Position numbers and translations under genes: made by a program. A DNA stretch of 64,000 bases from Cedecea davisae DSM 4568 (GTDB taxonomy: Bacteria; Pseudomonadota; Gammaproteobacteria; Enterobacterales; Enterobacteriaceae), in assembly GCF_000412335.2 (NCBI RefSeq), contig NZ_KE161030.1, positions 2,136,328 through 2,200,327 on the forward strand, written 5' to 3'. Position 1 is the first letter of the stretch; every line of letters starts with the position of its first letter. The notes beneath the pieces are model-generated. The model was not told where the DNA came from. It made no database searches and saw nothing but the letters and a program-made list of their open reading frames with translations. Positions 8,630 through 16,971 of the stretch are shown one piece after another.

Positions 8630-8903
8630 CTTATGTCCTTACCCTTGCCATTTATCATTAATTTCAACCGGTCTCAAAATGAGCCGGAACTCAACAATCC
8701 CTAAATTTTTACTCTACAAATCACCAGGCATCGTTAATAGGTGTTCTACCAAATATTAAAGCTACGTTATCAATAGCTTTTTAATGGATCCCCCCTGGAT
8801 ACTCAATATGACAAAAATATTTCGACGTACTTTTTTCCCTGATGACTGACGTCAGTAATCCGCTGTTGGTTCAGTCATTGCTCATTCGGCGGTGGCAGGA
8901 AGT
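8630..8903. promoter_or_regulatory. Intergenic region upstream of the phosphatase gene, with a perfect 12-bp palindrome
   Basis: No gene is seen here. The stretch holds the promoter region of the minus-strand phosphatase gene. A perfect palindrome, ACTGACGTCAGT, lies at 8845-8856, near the end of the neighbouring LysR gene and about 215 bases upstream of the phosphatase start. It could be a regulator site or part of a terminator for the LysR gene; neither is proven. Confidence 0.35.
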
Positions 8904-9773
8904 TCAAAGATTGCTGGCCATAGCTAAAATCTTTTGCATTTCACCCAGCGCCGGTGAGGCATAACCCTTGCGCCAGACCAGCTGGGTGAGGGCGTCATCG
9001 ACGAACTGAAGCTGGCTTTCCTGCGGAAGCGTTAGCGTAGCAGCAACGCTTTCCGGCAGCAGGCATCTGTAACCGCCGGAAGCCACGCAGGCGATCATCG
9101 AGTGATAGGAGCCAACCTCCTGGACTTCAACGGTTTTATCGCCTTCGCTCAGGCTGTTTAGCAGCGCTTCACCTCTGGCGCGGTATGAGCAGCCTTTAGG
9201 GAATGCGGCGAAACGGATTTTTGCTTCACCGCCTGCCGTCATCTGATGCGGTGTGAGCAATACCAGGCGCTCGGTAAAAACGTTAACGCACTCAATATCC
9301 GTTGGACATGTCGGTTCCCCGCTGGCGTTTGGCGGTAAGCTTACCAGGGCGCAGTCCAGCGTAGCGTTACGAACTCCTGCCAGTAGTTGCCCGGTCGGCA
9401 TCGTTTTTAGCGTCAGGGCGACGTCGGGGTAGTGCCGATGAAACTGCTGGAGTATCGGCATCAGGCGGCTCGCGGCGGTAGCTTCCATCGCGCCTACATT
9501 CAGGGTTCCGGCAGGTTTAGCCGGATGTAATGCCTGCCTGGCTTCTTCCGCGAGACTCAATATTTTTTGTGCGTAGGAGAGAAAGCTTGCCCCCTCCGCT
9601 GAGAGCGTCATTTTTTTGCTGTCCCTGACAAACAGCGTCACCCCAAGCTCCTCTTCAAGCTGGCGAATGCGGGTAGTGATATTCGATTGCACGCGCCCCA
9701 GTCTTTTCGCCGCCTTTGTTACGCTCTGCTCTTCGGCTACGGTTTGAAAAATCTGCAATGTGGTGTGGTTCAT
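8904..9773 (-). CDS. LysR-family transcriptional regulator (289 aa)
   Basis: A LysR protein with an N-terminal helix-turn-helix (TVAEEQSVTKAAKRLGRVQS, then LFVRDSKKMTLSAEG) and an effector domain from about residue 88 (GTLNVGAMEATAASRLMPIL). It is closer to the GltC/CynR-like branch than to the other LysR genes here, judging by the RVQSNITTRIRQLEEELGV recognition helix. The ATG at 9773 (MNHTTLQ) fits the family start better than the ATG at 9788. It is divergent from the nitronate monooxygenase gene at 9861; a perfect inverted repeat in the 87-base gap is a candidate operator. Confidence 0.9.
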   Translation of the reverse strand: MNHTTLQIFQTVAEEQSVTKAAKRLGRVQSNITTRIRQLEEELGVTLFVRDSKKMTLSAEGASFLSYAQKILSLAEEARQALHPAKPAGTLNVGAMEATAASRLMPILQQFHRHYPDVALTLKTMPTGQLLAGVRNATLDCALVSLPPNASGEPTCPTDIECVNVFTERLVLLTPHQMTAGGEAKIRFAAFPKGCSYRARGEALLNSLSEGDKTVEVQEVGSYHSMIACVASGGYRCLLPESVAATLTLPQESQLQFVDDALTQLVWRKGYASPALGEMQKILAMASNL

Positions 9774-9809
9774 ACTTTTAATTCTCAATATGAAAATGAT
9801 CTTGATATT

Positions 9810-9830
9810 AACATCTCACAATAAGATGTT
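9810..9830. promoter_or_regulatory. Candidate LysR operator in the divergent intergenic region
   Basis: AACATCT (9810-9816) and AGATGTT (9824-9830) form a perfect 7-bp inverted repeat with a 7-base spacer. This matches the spacing of LysR boxes (a T-N11-A core inside dyad symmetry), and it sits midway between the divergent LysR and nitronate monooxygenase starts. Binding by the adjacent regulator is an inference. Confidence 0.5.
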
Positions 9831-9860
9831 TAGTCATCAATTTTTTTCCCAGGAACCGCC

Positions 9861-10916
9861 ATGACCCGCAGCGTTACGCAAGAACTCGCTATCGACTTCC
9901 CCATCATCCAGGCTCCTATGGCCGGAGTTTCAACCCCCGAACTTGCGGCAGCGGTAAGCAATGCGGGAGGGCTTGGATCGCTTGGCGCAGGAGCCAGTAG
10001 CGTGGCTCAGGCGAGGGCGGCAATCATAAAAACCCGTGAACTGACTTCCCGGCCATTCAACGTCAATCTGTTTTGCCACGCTGCGGCAACACGAGACGAG
10101 GCGTTAGAAAAGGAATGGATTGAGCTGATTCGCCCGCTTTTTACCTCGTTTGGCGGCATGCCGCCTGTAAAATTGGCGGAAATCTATCAGAGCTTTATCG
10201 GGCATGACGACATGCTTGAGATGCTGCTTGATACCGCGCCAGCGGTGGTTAGTTTTCATTTTGGCCTGCCGGAAAGCCACGTTATTCAGGCTTTACGCGC
10301 TAAAAAAATCGTGACAATGGCAAGCGCAACCAACCTCGAAGAAGCATTACTGATTGTGGCAAGCGGCGTCGATATTGTTATTGCCCAGGGCTATGAGGCA
10401 GGCGGTCATCGCGGCATGTTTGACGAAACGGCCCTTGATGCCAGGTTAAGCACCTTCGCGCTGGTACAGTTACTTAAGAGTCGGCTCTCGGTGCCGATTA
10501 TTGCAGCGGGTGGAATTATGGACGGTTCAGGCATTCGGGCCATGATGGCTATAGGCGCGGACGGCGTGCAGATGGGAACCGCTTTCCTGCTTTGCCCGGA
10601 GTCCGCCGCCGATGATGGCTACCGCAGCGTAATAAAGTCCAGCCGCGAGCATCAAACCTTTATGACCCGCGCCATTTCAGGCCGTGCGGCCAGGAGCCTC
10701 GATAACGATTTTTGCCGCCATGGCCGCACCTTTTCCCCGCACTCGATACCTGCTTATCCCGTTGCCTACGATCTGGGAAAGGCACTGACAAACGCTGCGA
10801 AAGCAGCAGGTCATCAGGGCTACGGCGCTCACTGGGCAGGACAAGGAATTAACTTAATCAGGGAAATGCCGGCAAGGGAGTTGGTTCACCTCCTGGCATG
10901 TGAAGCGGGGCTGTAG
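9861..10916 (+). CDS. Nitronate monooxygenase-family flavoprotein (351 aa)
   Basis: A second FMN-dependent nitronate monooxygenase-type TIM barrel, longer than the one at 6790 and of the class I type. Motifs: IIQAPMAGVSTPELAAAVSN at the N-terminus, GGLGSLGAG, PFNVNLFCH, VSFHFGLPE, AQGYEAGGHRG and PIIAAGGIMDGSGIRAMMAI followed by GADGVQMGTAFL, the flavin phosphate site. AQGYEAGGH carries the active-site histidine typical of nitronate monooxygenases. It is divergent from a LysR gene with a shared putative operator, so substrate-induced expression is likely. The product of the next gene downstream is unrelated and starts 57 bases later. Confidence 0.9.
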   Translation: MTRSVTQELAIDFPIIQAPMAGVSTPELAAAVSNAGGLGSLGAGASSVAQARAAIIKTRELTSRPFNVNLFCHAAATRDEALEKEWIELIRPLFTSFGGMPPVKLAEIYQSFIGHDDMLEMLLDTAPAVVSFHFGLPESHVIQALRAKKIVTMASATNLEEALLIVASGVDIVIAQGYEAGGHRGMFDETALDARLSTFALVQLLKSRLSVPIIAAGGIMDGSGIRAMMAIGADGVQMGTAFLLCPESAADDGYRSVIKSSREHQTFMTRAISGRAARSLDNDFCRHGRTFSPHSIPAYPVAYDLGKALTNAAKAAGHQGYGAHWAGQGINLIREMPARELVHLLACEAGL

Positions 10917-10972
10917 AAAAAAGTCCCCGGCATTTGGTGTGAAAATCATCAAATATTAAGGGAGTAAATCTG

Positions 10973-13900
10973 ATGATTTCAGCGAGGTTAGTACACTTCC
11001 CCCCCCGGTATTCCGGCCCTTCCACTGAAATACCTGCTGTACATTCCGCGTTGTCGCCTCTGGGATCTGTAGATTTTTCTCCTGTGGGTGGGGCAACCCC
11101 ACCCGAACCTCTTCCCGGTATCACTCCATGCGGGATCATGTCCGCGATGGCAAACAACGTCCTTCAGCGGGTACTCGAACACCTGTTTATTGAAGCCAGT
11201 CCGCTGCCGCAGCTTCGCATCTTTAAGGCGTGCTACGAAGAACTTATTGAAATATGGAAGGGTAATTACACCCTGCAACGCAGGCTGGAAGAGCTGGAGA
11301 TGCTACTGGACAGGCTGGATAAGCTGCTGGTGAGCGCTAACGGCGTAACACCCGAGGAAACCCGCGGATTGAGAGCCTGGCTTGAGGCGGCAAGGCCGTG
11401 GCTAAAAAGCGTGAGCCAACGGTGGATGGCGCTTGAACAGATTCAAAATCAGCCCTCGCTGCCAGGTAAGGCTCTGGAACTGATGTCAGCAATACAAAAG
11501 CTGCTGGCGGACCCGCTGCTGCATCAGGATTATTTTGGCGGCATCGTCCAATCGGTCGATGTGCTGCGGCAGATATTAAGCCAAGTAGTGCTGTGGCAAA
11601 AATTGCCTCCGGGGGCAAATCTGGCGGATTATCTGGATATTGTGATGGGCAACCCGCAGCTGGTACAGCAGCTTGACGCTTCATTATTGCAGTTGGGTCA
11701 GGCGCTGAGGCAAACGCTAGCCGCTGAGCCTTATCCCGCAGCAGAGTCTCTTAGCCAACGTCTGGGCTGGCTAAGCAAAATCCTGGCCCGACCCGGGATG
11801 GATGAACTCCTGCGCCCGCAGCTGGTATCGTTATTAGGCGGTTCAGTCCAGGCCGATTCGTTGCTCGCCGTATTCAAGTTTGGCTCCTTGTTGGGCGGTT
11901 TTCCGGCAAAGAGCGGCTCAGGCGAGCAGGCAATATGGCTGTTCAACATCATTAATCAGGAGAGACCAGCGTTGCCGTGGCTACGGCAGTTCCAGCGCGC
12001 TCTCGATATCGATTCGCAAATGCTAACTCTGCTGAACCGCCTGCTCACGCTTAACTCCACCCCGGAGAACTGGGCGTTATTGATGCGAGATGTTGCCAGG
12101 GCTGCCGCTCCCGGAATTGGCCTCTGGGCTGTGGGCCGCTGGCTGCCGACTCATGCCGCTCAGGCGCTGGAAACCTTCTATCGCGAAACCTCCGCCGATG
12201 AAAGCTGGACCAGCCTGCTCCAGCGGATGACATCTGGTTTCATGACGGTAGCGAAACCGTACCTGATAGAACAGCTCATGGGCGACCCACTTGCCGCCGC
12301 CACCGTGCAATATGCGGAGGCGTTACAAAACCACCTTAACTGGGAGCAGACGCTGCAATGGTTTGTGACTCAGGCTCAAGAGCAGGCCCCCGCGCTTCAC
12401 TTTGCTTACGCCCAATATCTGAACGCCCGATTGGCCTGCCAGATTTTTCAGGCTTTCAATAGCCAATACCCGGAAGAGACTGAGGATCGCCTGCGGCTGC
12501 TGGCGCGCCAGCTTAAAGATTGCCAGCTGGTGCGTTATTACCCGCAGCTGGAGAAACTGGTCGATATGCTTCCTCTGCTACCGGCGCTGAGAGAAGTCGG
12601 CAAAACATTGGGCGAAAGGCCTCCCGCCGGGAGCTGGATTGAGTGGGGCAACCAATGGCTAAACTCGCTCGCCAGCAGCGACAATAACAGCGTGCGCGAG
12701 GCGCGTGAAAGGCTATCCCACCAGGTGGAGGCATGGCTGGCGGACGCCGTAGTTTCAGCCTGTGATTCTCTGGTACAGCAGCCATGGGGGCCTTTGCCCG
12801 GAGCCGAGGCCGCAAGTATTGCTCCGCCACGCAATTACGATCCGCAGCTGGACAGCGGGTGGGGGCAAGTAGCGGCCTGCGTTAGCCTGGAAGCCCTGGG
12901 CCTCGCTGCCGTCGGTTATGCTTTATGGAATGCCAGGCAAGATGAAATTTCTGCCTCAGACTTTGGGGCGCTATGGCAGCAGAAAACGCCGCTGCTGCTC
13001 GGCGTCGCCGCTATGTCCGTGGGCGGTGTTTTGCTTTATCGCCGGATAGCGACTCACCGGACCAGCGTTGATGATCTGCGGAGGATACACCAGCTAATCT
13101 CTGAACTTGAGGTGGACAGTCTTGAGTTTGTTTTTGATTCGCCGCAGTTTGTCAGCAATCCTGCCGTGGAGTCCATTCATGTCGCTTCCCGAGAAAGAAG
13201 AAGCGCGGAGGATGAAAGCGAGACCGAAGAAGAGGGGCTGGCGTTTCAGATTGAAGAAGTACTGCATAACGAGGATATGGGCAGGGCGATTCGCACCGAG
13301 TATCAGCGTATTTTCACAAGAGCAAAACGGGAAAGTGAGGTTCTGGAGGTTCCACCAGGCAAAGCGCGAGAAATCCGGCAATTACTTAAAACGATGGAGC
13401 TGTTTGACACTTTCGTTGATAACGCGAAAAGTGCTCCAGGCATGAGCGTGTATAGCGGCCTCAATAGCAAAGTTCAGGCCGGACTATTGGCGCTTGCTGA
13501 CGGGCAGGTTAACGAATTCAGTAAATCGATTATCGACCGTTATCGCCGTAGTTTTAGGCTAGCGGCCGATGAGACGGTAAATATTGTAGCGACAATTAAC
13601 GGTGAACACACCATCTCCGATCTGGCATTTCAAAATCTCAGCGAGCATGTTTTAGAACAGGTTGCACAGTTGTACCAGCCTATCCTGAACCCGGGGTCTT
13701 ATATTGAAGACTACATCCGAACGGGGATCAGAAATTATGAACAACGCAGCGGGACGGTGATAAATTTATTGCCGGACAGCTACATTTGGGTGACTTATTA
13801 TCCCAAAATTCACCCTAATATGAATGCAAATGGTCATGCGGGGCCGGTGCCCGTCAAACGATTCTTCACCTTGACAGAAATTGTCACAGGTCATTATTTG

Positions 13901-15799
13901 TACGAAAGCAGCCAGATGAGAGACCCCGTCAGGCGTGAATATGAAATAACGGGAATGGATCACCAGTCGCTGGTGGATCACCTGACCGCAGAAAATCTGC
14001 AATCACGAATGGAAGAGGAGCTTCAGGCCTATCGGAATAACCCCGCTAATGTAGTCAGTATGAAGTCCTTTTATAATGAAATGATCACTCTGCGCTGCCT
14101 TGATTACCTCAGTCGCCCTCATCAGGTACCGATCTACTGGCGGGAGGTGAAAGCTTTCCTTGAAGGTAAAATAAATGCCAGGACGGTGTTATTCCGGGGC
14201 ACGGTGTTAAATGGCGTGTTTTTAATTCCCGCAGGGCCGAGTGGCGGCGTCCTGTTTTGCGTGGATGAAAATATCTTTTTTCATTTCGGCAGTTATCCGC
14301 ATAAATACTGGGAAACAGTAACGAAAGTTGAAATGCTGACGGCATTTCCACAAAACGCCAGATTCAAAGAGTGGGTGTGGAGTAAAATTCCTGCCTGGCA
14401 TGCCATGGAACATGAAAATGACGATCGTGCGTTTCGGTACTTGGCCAATAACTTAATGACGCCGGGTATCTATTCAGGGCCTAAATTCATCAATAAAGTA
14501 ATCGATCGCCCATTTACCTTTGCCGACTGCAGTAGCAGGGATGTCCTGGTCAGCAAACTGTTCGACGGCCTGATGACCAGGATTGAGTCGGACATCGATA
14601 CCTTAGTTTTCAGCCATTCTGAGCATATTACCGCCCAAATACTGGAAGCAGCTAAAAGGGTTTTTGGCATCAGTTCCATGGCACTATCGACATTTATACC
14701 CGGTACCGGCTCGGTGCTGGCACGTTTTAGCCTGTTTATGACCTCTCTGACGCTGAATGCTCTCTACGTAGGCACCAGCGCATTACAGTCCCATCTATCC
14801 GAACGGCCTGACCAGGCTCAATCCTTCCGGACCGATGCCACTCTCGCGGGCGTGATGGCAAGTATAGACCTGGTAACCGGCGCTTTGCCGCTGCTTCGGC
14901 AAAGCGCTAAAAGAACGTTTATGATAAAGAACGTTAATCAGTCCATCCAGTTCTACCGCAGCGCAAGAGCCACCTCACGCCGGGTTTTGCCCGTCGTGCT
15001 GAGCGAGATGAACTGGAATCGACTGCCCGACGGCCGCAAGGTAAAGCAGTTAGTCACTACGCTTCAGGATGGGGAACGTGCACGGAGACTGGCACAGCTG
15101 ACGAGCCGGAAAGTCGTGGAGCAGTCAATACGCAACAATCTGATGCTGGACTACGAAGGATTACAAAAAAAACGGCTGGCCTGGGGAACATATGCCGTCG
15201 AGCAGGCCAGTGCTCAAAGGAGGCTGAACTCCGATTATACTCGCCTGGTCAATACAAATACTCATGTTCATCGGCTGCTGGACAACCCACCGATCATTCC
15301 CCGGCAAAAGTGGTTGGGCAAGCCTGTTGACGTGGCAACTGACTGGATAGCATCTAAAAGCCGCTCGGCCAAAACGTTGGCACAGAGCGCCGAATTGAAA
15401 AACAGAATTAAAACCGCGCTGATAAGCCACCATTCTGCGGATTTGCTGGATATCAGCACCATCGAAAGCCTTCATAAAGCCGTTTACCAGCCGGTTGATG
15501 GCCATACTTTCAGAGCTTTTCGCTCCAGCAGCGACCCCATATTTATGGGGTCGGATATTGCGCGCTCCGGATTCTTAAAAATGTTAAACCGGCTCGAAAC
15601 CAGAAGCTTCACCGGTGAGATGAATCTTGCCGATGCGCTTTATACAACTATTGTGCGCTATCACCCGTTTGGCGACGGAAACGGCAGAACCGCCCGCGCC
15701 ATGTATGCGTTGGCCAGGTTGCAAAAAGGGGAAAGCCCTTTTATAGCTTTGAGTAAGATGGGGGAGGATATGCTTAACCCGCCGGGAGCGCTGTCCTGA
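10973..15799 (+). CDS. Giant Fic-domain protein, putative toxin/effector (1608 aa)
   Basis: A 1608-residue protein ending in a Fic domain with the complete catalytic motif HPFGDGNGRTAR starting at H1564; such domains usually transfer AMP or another nucleotide group to target proteins. A proline-rich head (about residues 1-55) is followed by a long helical region (about 55-625), then a likely transmembrane hairpin (about 630-658 and 673-692), then a mixed region to about 1200 and a hydrophobic patch FGISSMALSTFIPGTGSVLA. The helical region and hairpin resemble those of the two CNF-like giants at 46198 and 53922 (QLEKLVDMLPLLPALREV here against ELAGLVDLLPYLPLLSSL there). AAGGGAG eight bases before the ATG fixes the start. 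No N-terminal signal peptide, no immunity-like gene beside it. Its route out of the cell and its target are unknown. Confidence 0.85.
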   Translation: MISARLVHFPPRYSGPSTEIPAVHSALSPLGSVDFSPVGGATPPEPLPGITPCGIMSAMANNVLQRVLEHLFIEASPLPQLRIFKACYEELIEIWKGNYTLQRRLEELEMLLDRLDKLLVSANGVTPEETRGLRAWLEAARPWLKSVSQRWMALEQIQNQPSLPGKALELMSAIQKLLADPLLHQDYFGGIVQSVDVLRQILSQVVLWQKLPPGANLADYLDIVMGNPQLVQQLDASLLQLGQALRQTLAAEPYPAAESLSQRLGWLSKILARPGMDELLRPQLVSLLGGSVQADSLLAVFKFGSLLGGFPAKSGSGEQAIWLFNIINQERPALPWLRQFQRALDIDSQMLTLLNRLLTLNSTPENWALLMRDVARAAAPGIGLWAVGRWLPTHAAQALETFYRETSADESWTSLLQRMTSGFMTVAKPYLIEQLMGDPLAAATVQYAEALQNHLNWEQTLQWFVTQAQEQAPALHFAYAQYLNARLACQIFQAFNSQYPEETEDRLRLLARQLKDCQLVRYYPQLEKLVDMLPLLPALREVGKTLGERPPAGSWIEWGNQWLNSLASSDNNSVREARERLSHQVEAWLADAVVSACDSLVQQPWGPLPGAEAASIAPPRNYDPQLDSGWGQVAACVSLEALGLAAVGYALWNARQDEISASDFGALWQQKTPLLLGVAAMSVGGVLLYRRIATHRTSVDDLRRIHQLISELEVDSLEFVFDSPQFVSNPAVESIHVASRERRSAEDESETEEEGLAFQIEEVLHNEDMGRAIRTEYQRIFTRAKRESEVLEVPPGKAREIRQLLKTMELFDTFVDNAKSAPGMSVYSGLNSKVQAGLLALADGQVNEFSKSIIDRYRRSFRLAADETVNIVATINGEHTISDLAFQNLSEHVLEQVAQLYQPILNPGSYIEDYIRTGIRNYEQRSGTVINLLPDSYIWVTYYPKIHPNMNANGHAGPVPVKRFFTLTEIVTGHYLYESSQMRDPVRREYEITGMDHQSLVDHLTAENLQSRMEEELQAYRNNPANVVSMKSFYNEMITLRCLDYLSRPHQVPIYWREVKAFLEGKINARTVLFRGTVLNGVFLIPAGPSGGVLFCVDENIFFHFGSYPHKYWETVTKVEMLTAFPQNARFKEWVWSKIPAWHAMEHENDDRAFRYLANNLMTPGIYSGPKFINKVIDRPFTFADCSSRDVLVSKLFDGLMTRIESDIDTLVFSHSEHITAQILEAAKRVFGISSMALSTFIPGTGSVLARFSLFMTSLTLNALYVGTSALQSHLSERPDQAQSFRTDATLAGVMASIDLVTGALPLLRQSAKRTFMIKNVNQSIQFYRSARATSRRVLPVVLSEMNWNRLPDGRKVKQLVTTLQDGERARRLAQLTSRKVVEQSIRNNLMLDYEGLQKKRLAWGTYAVEQASAQRRLNSDYTRLVNTNTHVHRLLDNPPIIPRQKWLGKPVDVATDWIASKSRSAKTLAQSAELKNRIKTALISHHSADLLDISTIESLHKAVYQPVDGHTFRAFRSSSDPIFMGSDIARSGFLKMLNRLETRSFTGEMNLADALYTTIVRYHPFGDGNGRTARAMYALARLQKGESPFIALSKMGEDMLNPPGALS

Positions 15800-15899
15800 C
15801 CGCTGAATAAAATTTTTTATTTTTTTCAGCAATATTTCCGTTGCCCAATCGTCTACCTCATCACAAGTGATAATCAGCTACTGTAATGAGGTAACAACG

Positions 15900-16352
15900 A
15901 TGAGAGATTTTGATATGCACCGGGACCATCATCACCGCCGTCGCGGATTCTGCCACACGCGTATGGGTAAACCGCTTCTGCTTTGCGCCGCGCTGGTTGT
16001 TGTGCTCGGTCTGGTCGTCATGACGCTTTGGAATGCACTACTGCCGGAGCTGCTGGGCGTTAAAACCATCGGCTTCTGGCAGTCTTTAGGCCTGCTTGCG
16101 CTGTGCCGCATTCTGTTTGGTGGCCTCGGTTTTCGCCCCGGCATGTGGGGGAAAGCACACCGCCGAATGCACGAGCGTTGGATGCAGATGACGCCGGAGC
16201 AGCGCGAAGAATTTATGCAGCATCGCCGCGAGCGTTTTGGCTTCGGGCAGCGTGACCGCTGCGGCTGGCATACTCGCCGCGATGAGGCTGCCGGGGAGCA
16301 CCCGCAGAAGCCAGCGGACGAGAACGCTCCGAAAAAACCGGATGCTGAGTGA
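15900..16352 (+). CDS. Small membrane protein with charged tail, possibly a partner of the following sigma-like factor (150 aa)
   Basis: A basic, histidine-rich head (MRDFDMHRDHHHRRRGF) is followed by two hydrophobic segments, one near residues 24-45 and one near 53-72. A charged tail then contains a MTPEQREEFMQHRRERFG stretch reminiscent of CpxP/Spy-like repeats, though it appears cytoplasmic here. The ATG at 15900 is preferred over one at 15867 because GAGGT lies ten bases upstream. Its stop overlaps the start of the next gene (GTGA), so the two are translationally coupled. Pairing with a sigma factor suggests an anti-sigma or sensor role, which is an inference. Confidence 0.65.
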   Translation: MRDFDMHRDHHHRRRGFCHTRMGKPLLLCAALVVVLGLVVMTLWNALLPELLGVKTIGFWQSLGLLALCRILFGGLGFRPGMWGKAHRRMHERWMQMTPEQREEFMQHRRERFGFGQRDRCGWHTRRDEAAGEHPQKPADENAPKKPDAE

Positions 16353-16921
16353 AACCCATGAAAGCCGCAACGGCTGGAGACTCGCTGCTTGCCTCCGCGC
16401 TTAACGGTTGTCGGACGCGGCTTAAAGCCTTTATTCGCGGTCGCACCGCGGTACGGGAAGATGCCGACGATATCCTTCAGGAAATAAGCTATCAACTCAT
16501 GAGGGTGGACCAGCCGGTGGAGAATGTCGCTGCCTGGCTGTTCCGCGCCGCCCGCAACGAAATGACTGACCGGGCGCGTAAAAAGCGAGAACTGCCGCTA
16601 ACCGCTTATTTTGGCGGCGGCGACGAAGGCGATGATTATCCCGAAGACGAACTGGCCGAAACGCTCTTTGGCGTGCCGCAAACGCCGGAGGATGAATATC
16701 TCAAACAACTTCTGTGGGAAGAGCTAAACGCCGCGCTGTCTGAATTACCCGCAGCGCAGCGCGAGGTGTTCGAAAAAACGGAATTGCAGGGCTACAGCTT
16801 TAAAGAGCTGGCGGAAGAAACCGGGGATAGCGTCCAGGCTCTGCTTTCCCGCAAGCACAAAACCGTTCTCTATCTGCGCATGCGGCTGCGCGACCTCTAC
16901 GACGAACTTGCTGGCGACTAG
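16349..16921 (+). CDS. ECF-like RNA polymerase sigma-70 family factor (190 aa)
   Basis: A sigma-70-type protein with region 2 at residues 25-85 or so (DADDILQEISYQLM, NVAAWLFRAARNEMTDRARK) and region 4 near the C-terminus (LPAAQREVFEKTELQGYSFK, ELAEETGDSVQALLSRK). Region 3 is absent, as in ECF factors. An acidic insertion lies between the domains. The start may be the GTG at 16349, overlapping the upstream stop, or the ATG at 16358; neither has a strong Shine-Dalgarno sequence, which fits translational coupling. A strong terminator follows at 16928. Its regulon is unknown. Confidence 0.85.
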   Translation: MKPMKAATAGDSLLASALNGCRTRLKAFIRGRTAVREDADDILQEISYQLMRVDQPVENVAAWLFRAARNEMTDRARKKRELPLTAYFGGGDEGDDYPEDELAETLFGVPQTPEDEYLKQLLWEELNAALSELPAAQREVFEKTELQGYSFKELAEETGDSVQALLSRKHKTVLYLRMRLRDLYDELAGD

Positions 16922-16927
16922 GCCAGC

Positions 16928-16965
16928 AGCCAGGCACGCTCAGGGAAGGGCGGCCTGGCTTTTTT
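16928..16965 (+). terminator. Rho-independent terminator after the sigma-factor gene
   Basis: AGCCAGGC (16928-16935) pairs with GCCTGGCT (16953-16960) and is followed by TTTTTG and more T-rich sequence. It separates the sigma operon from the convergent digH gene. Confidence 0.8.
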
Positions 16966-16971
16966 GTTTAT

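Noticed and set aside
10973-15799. Classifying the Fic gene as a Doc/Phd-type toxin-antitoxin system
   Set aside because: The protein is over ten times longer than Doc, has a membrane hairpin and no small antitoxin gene beside it.
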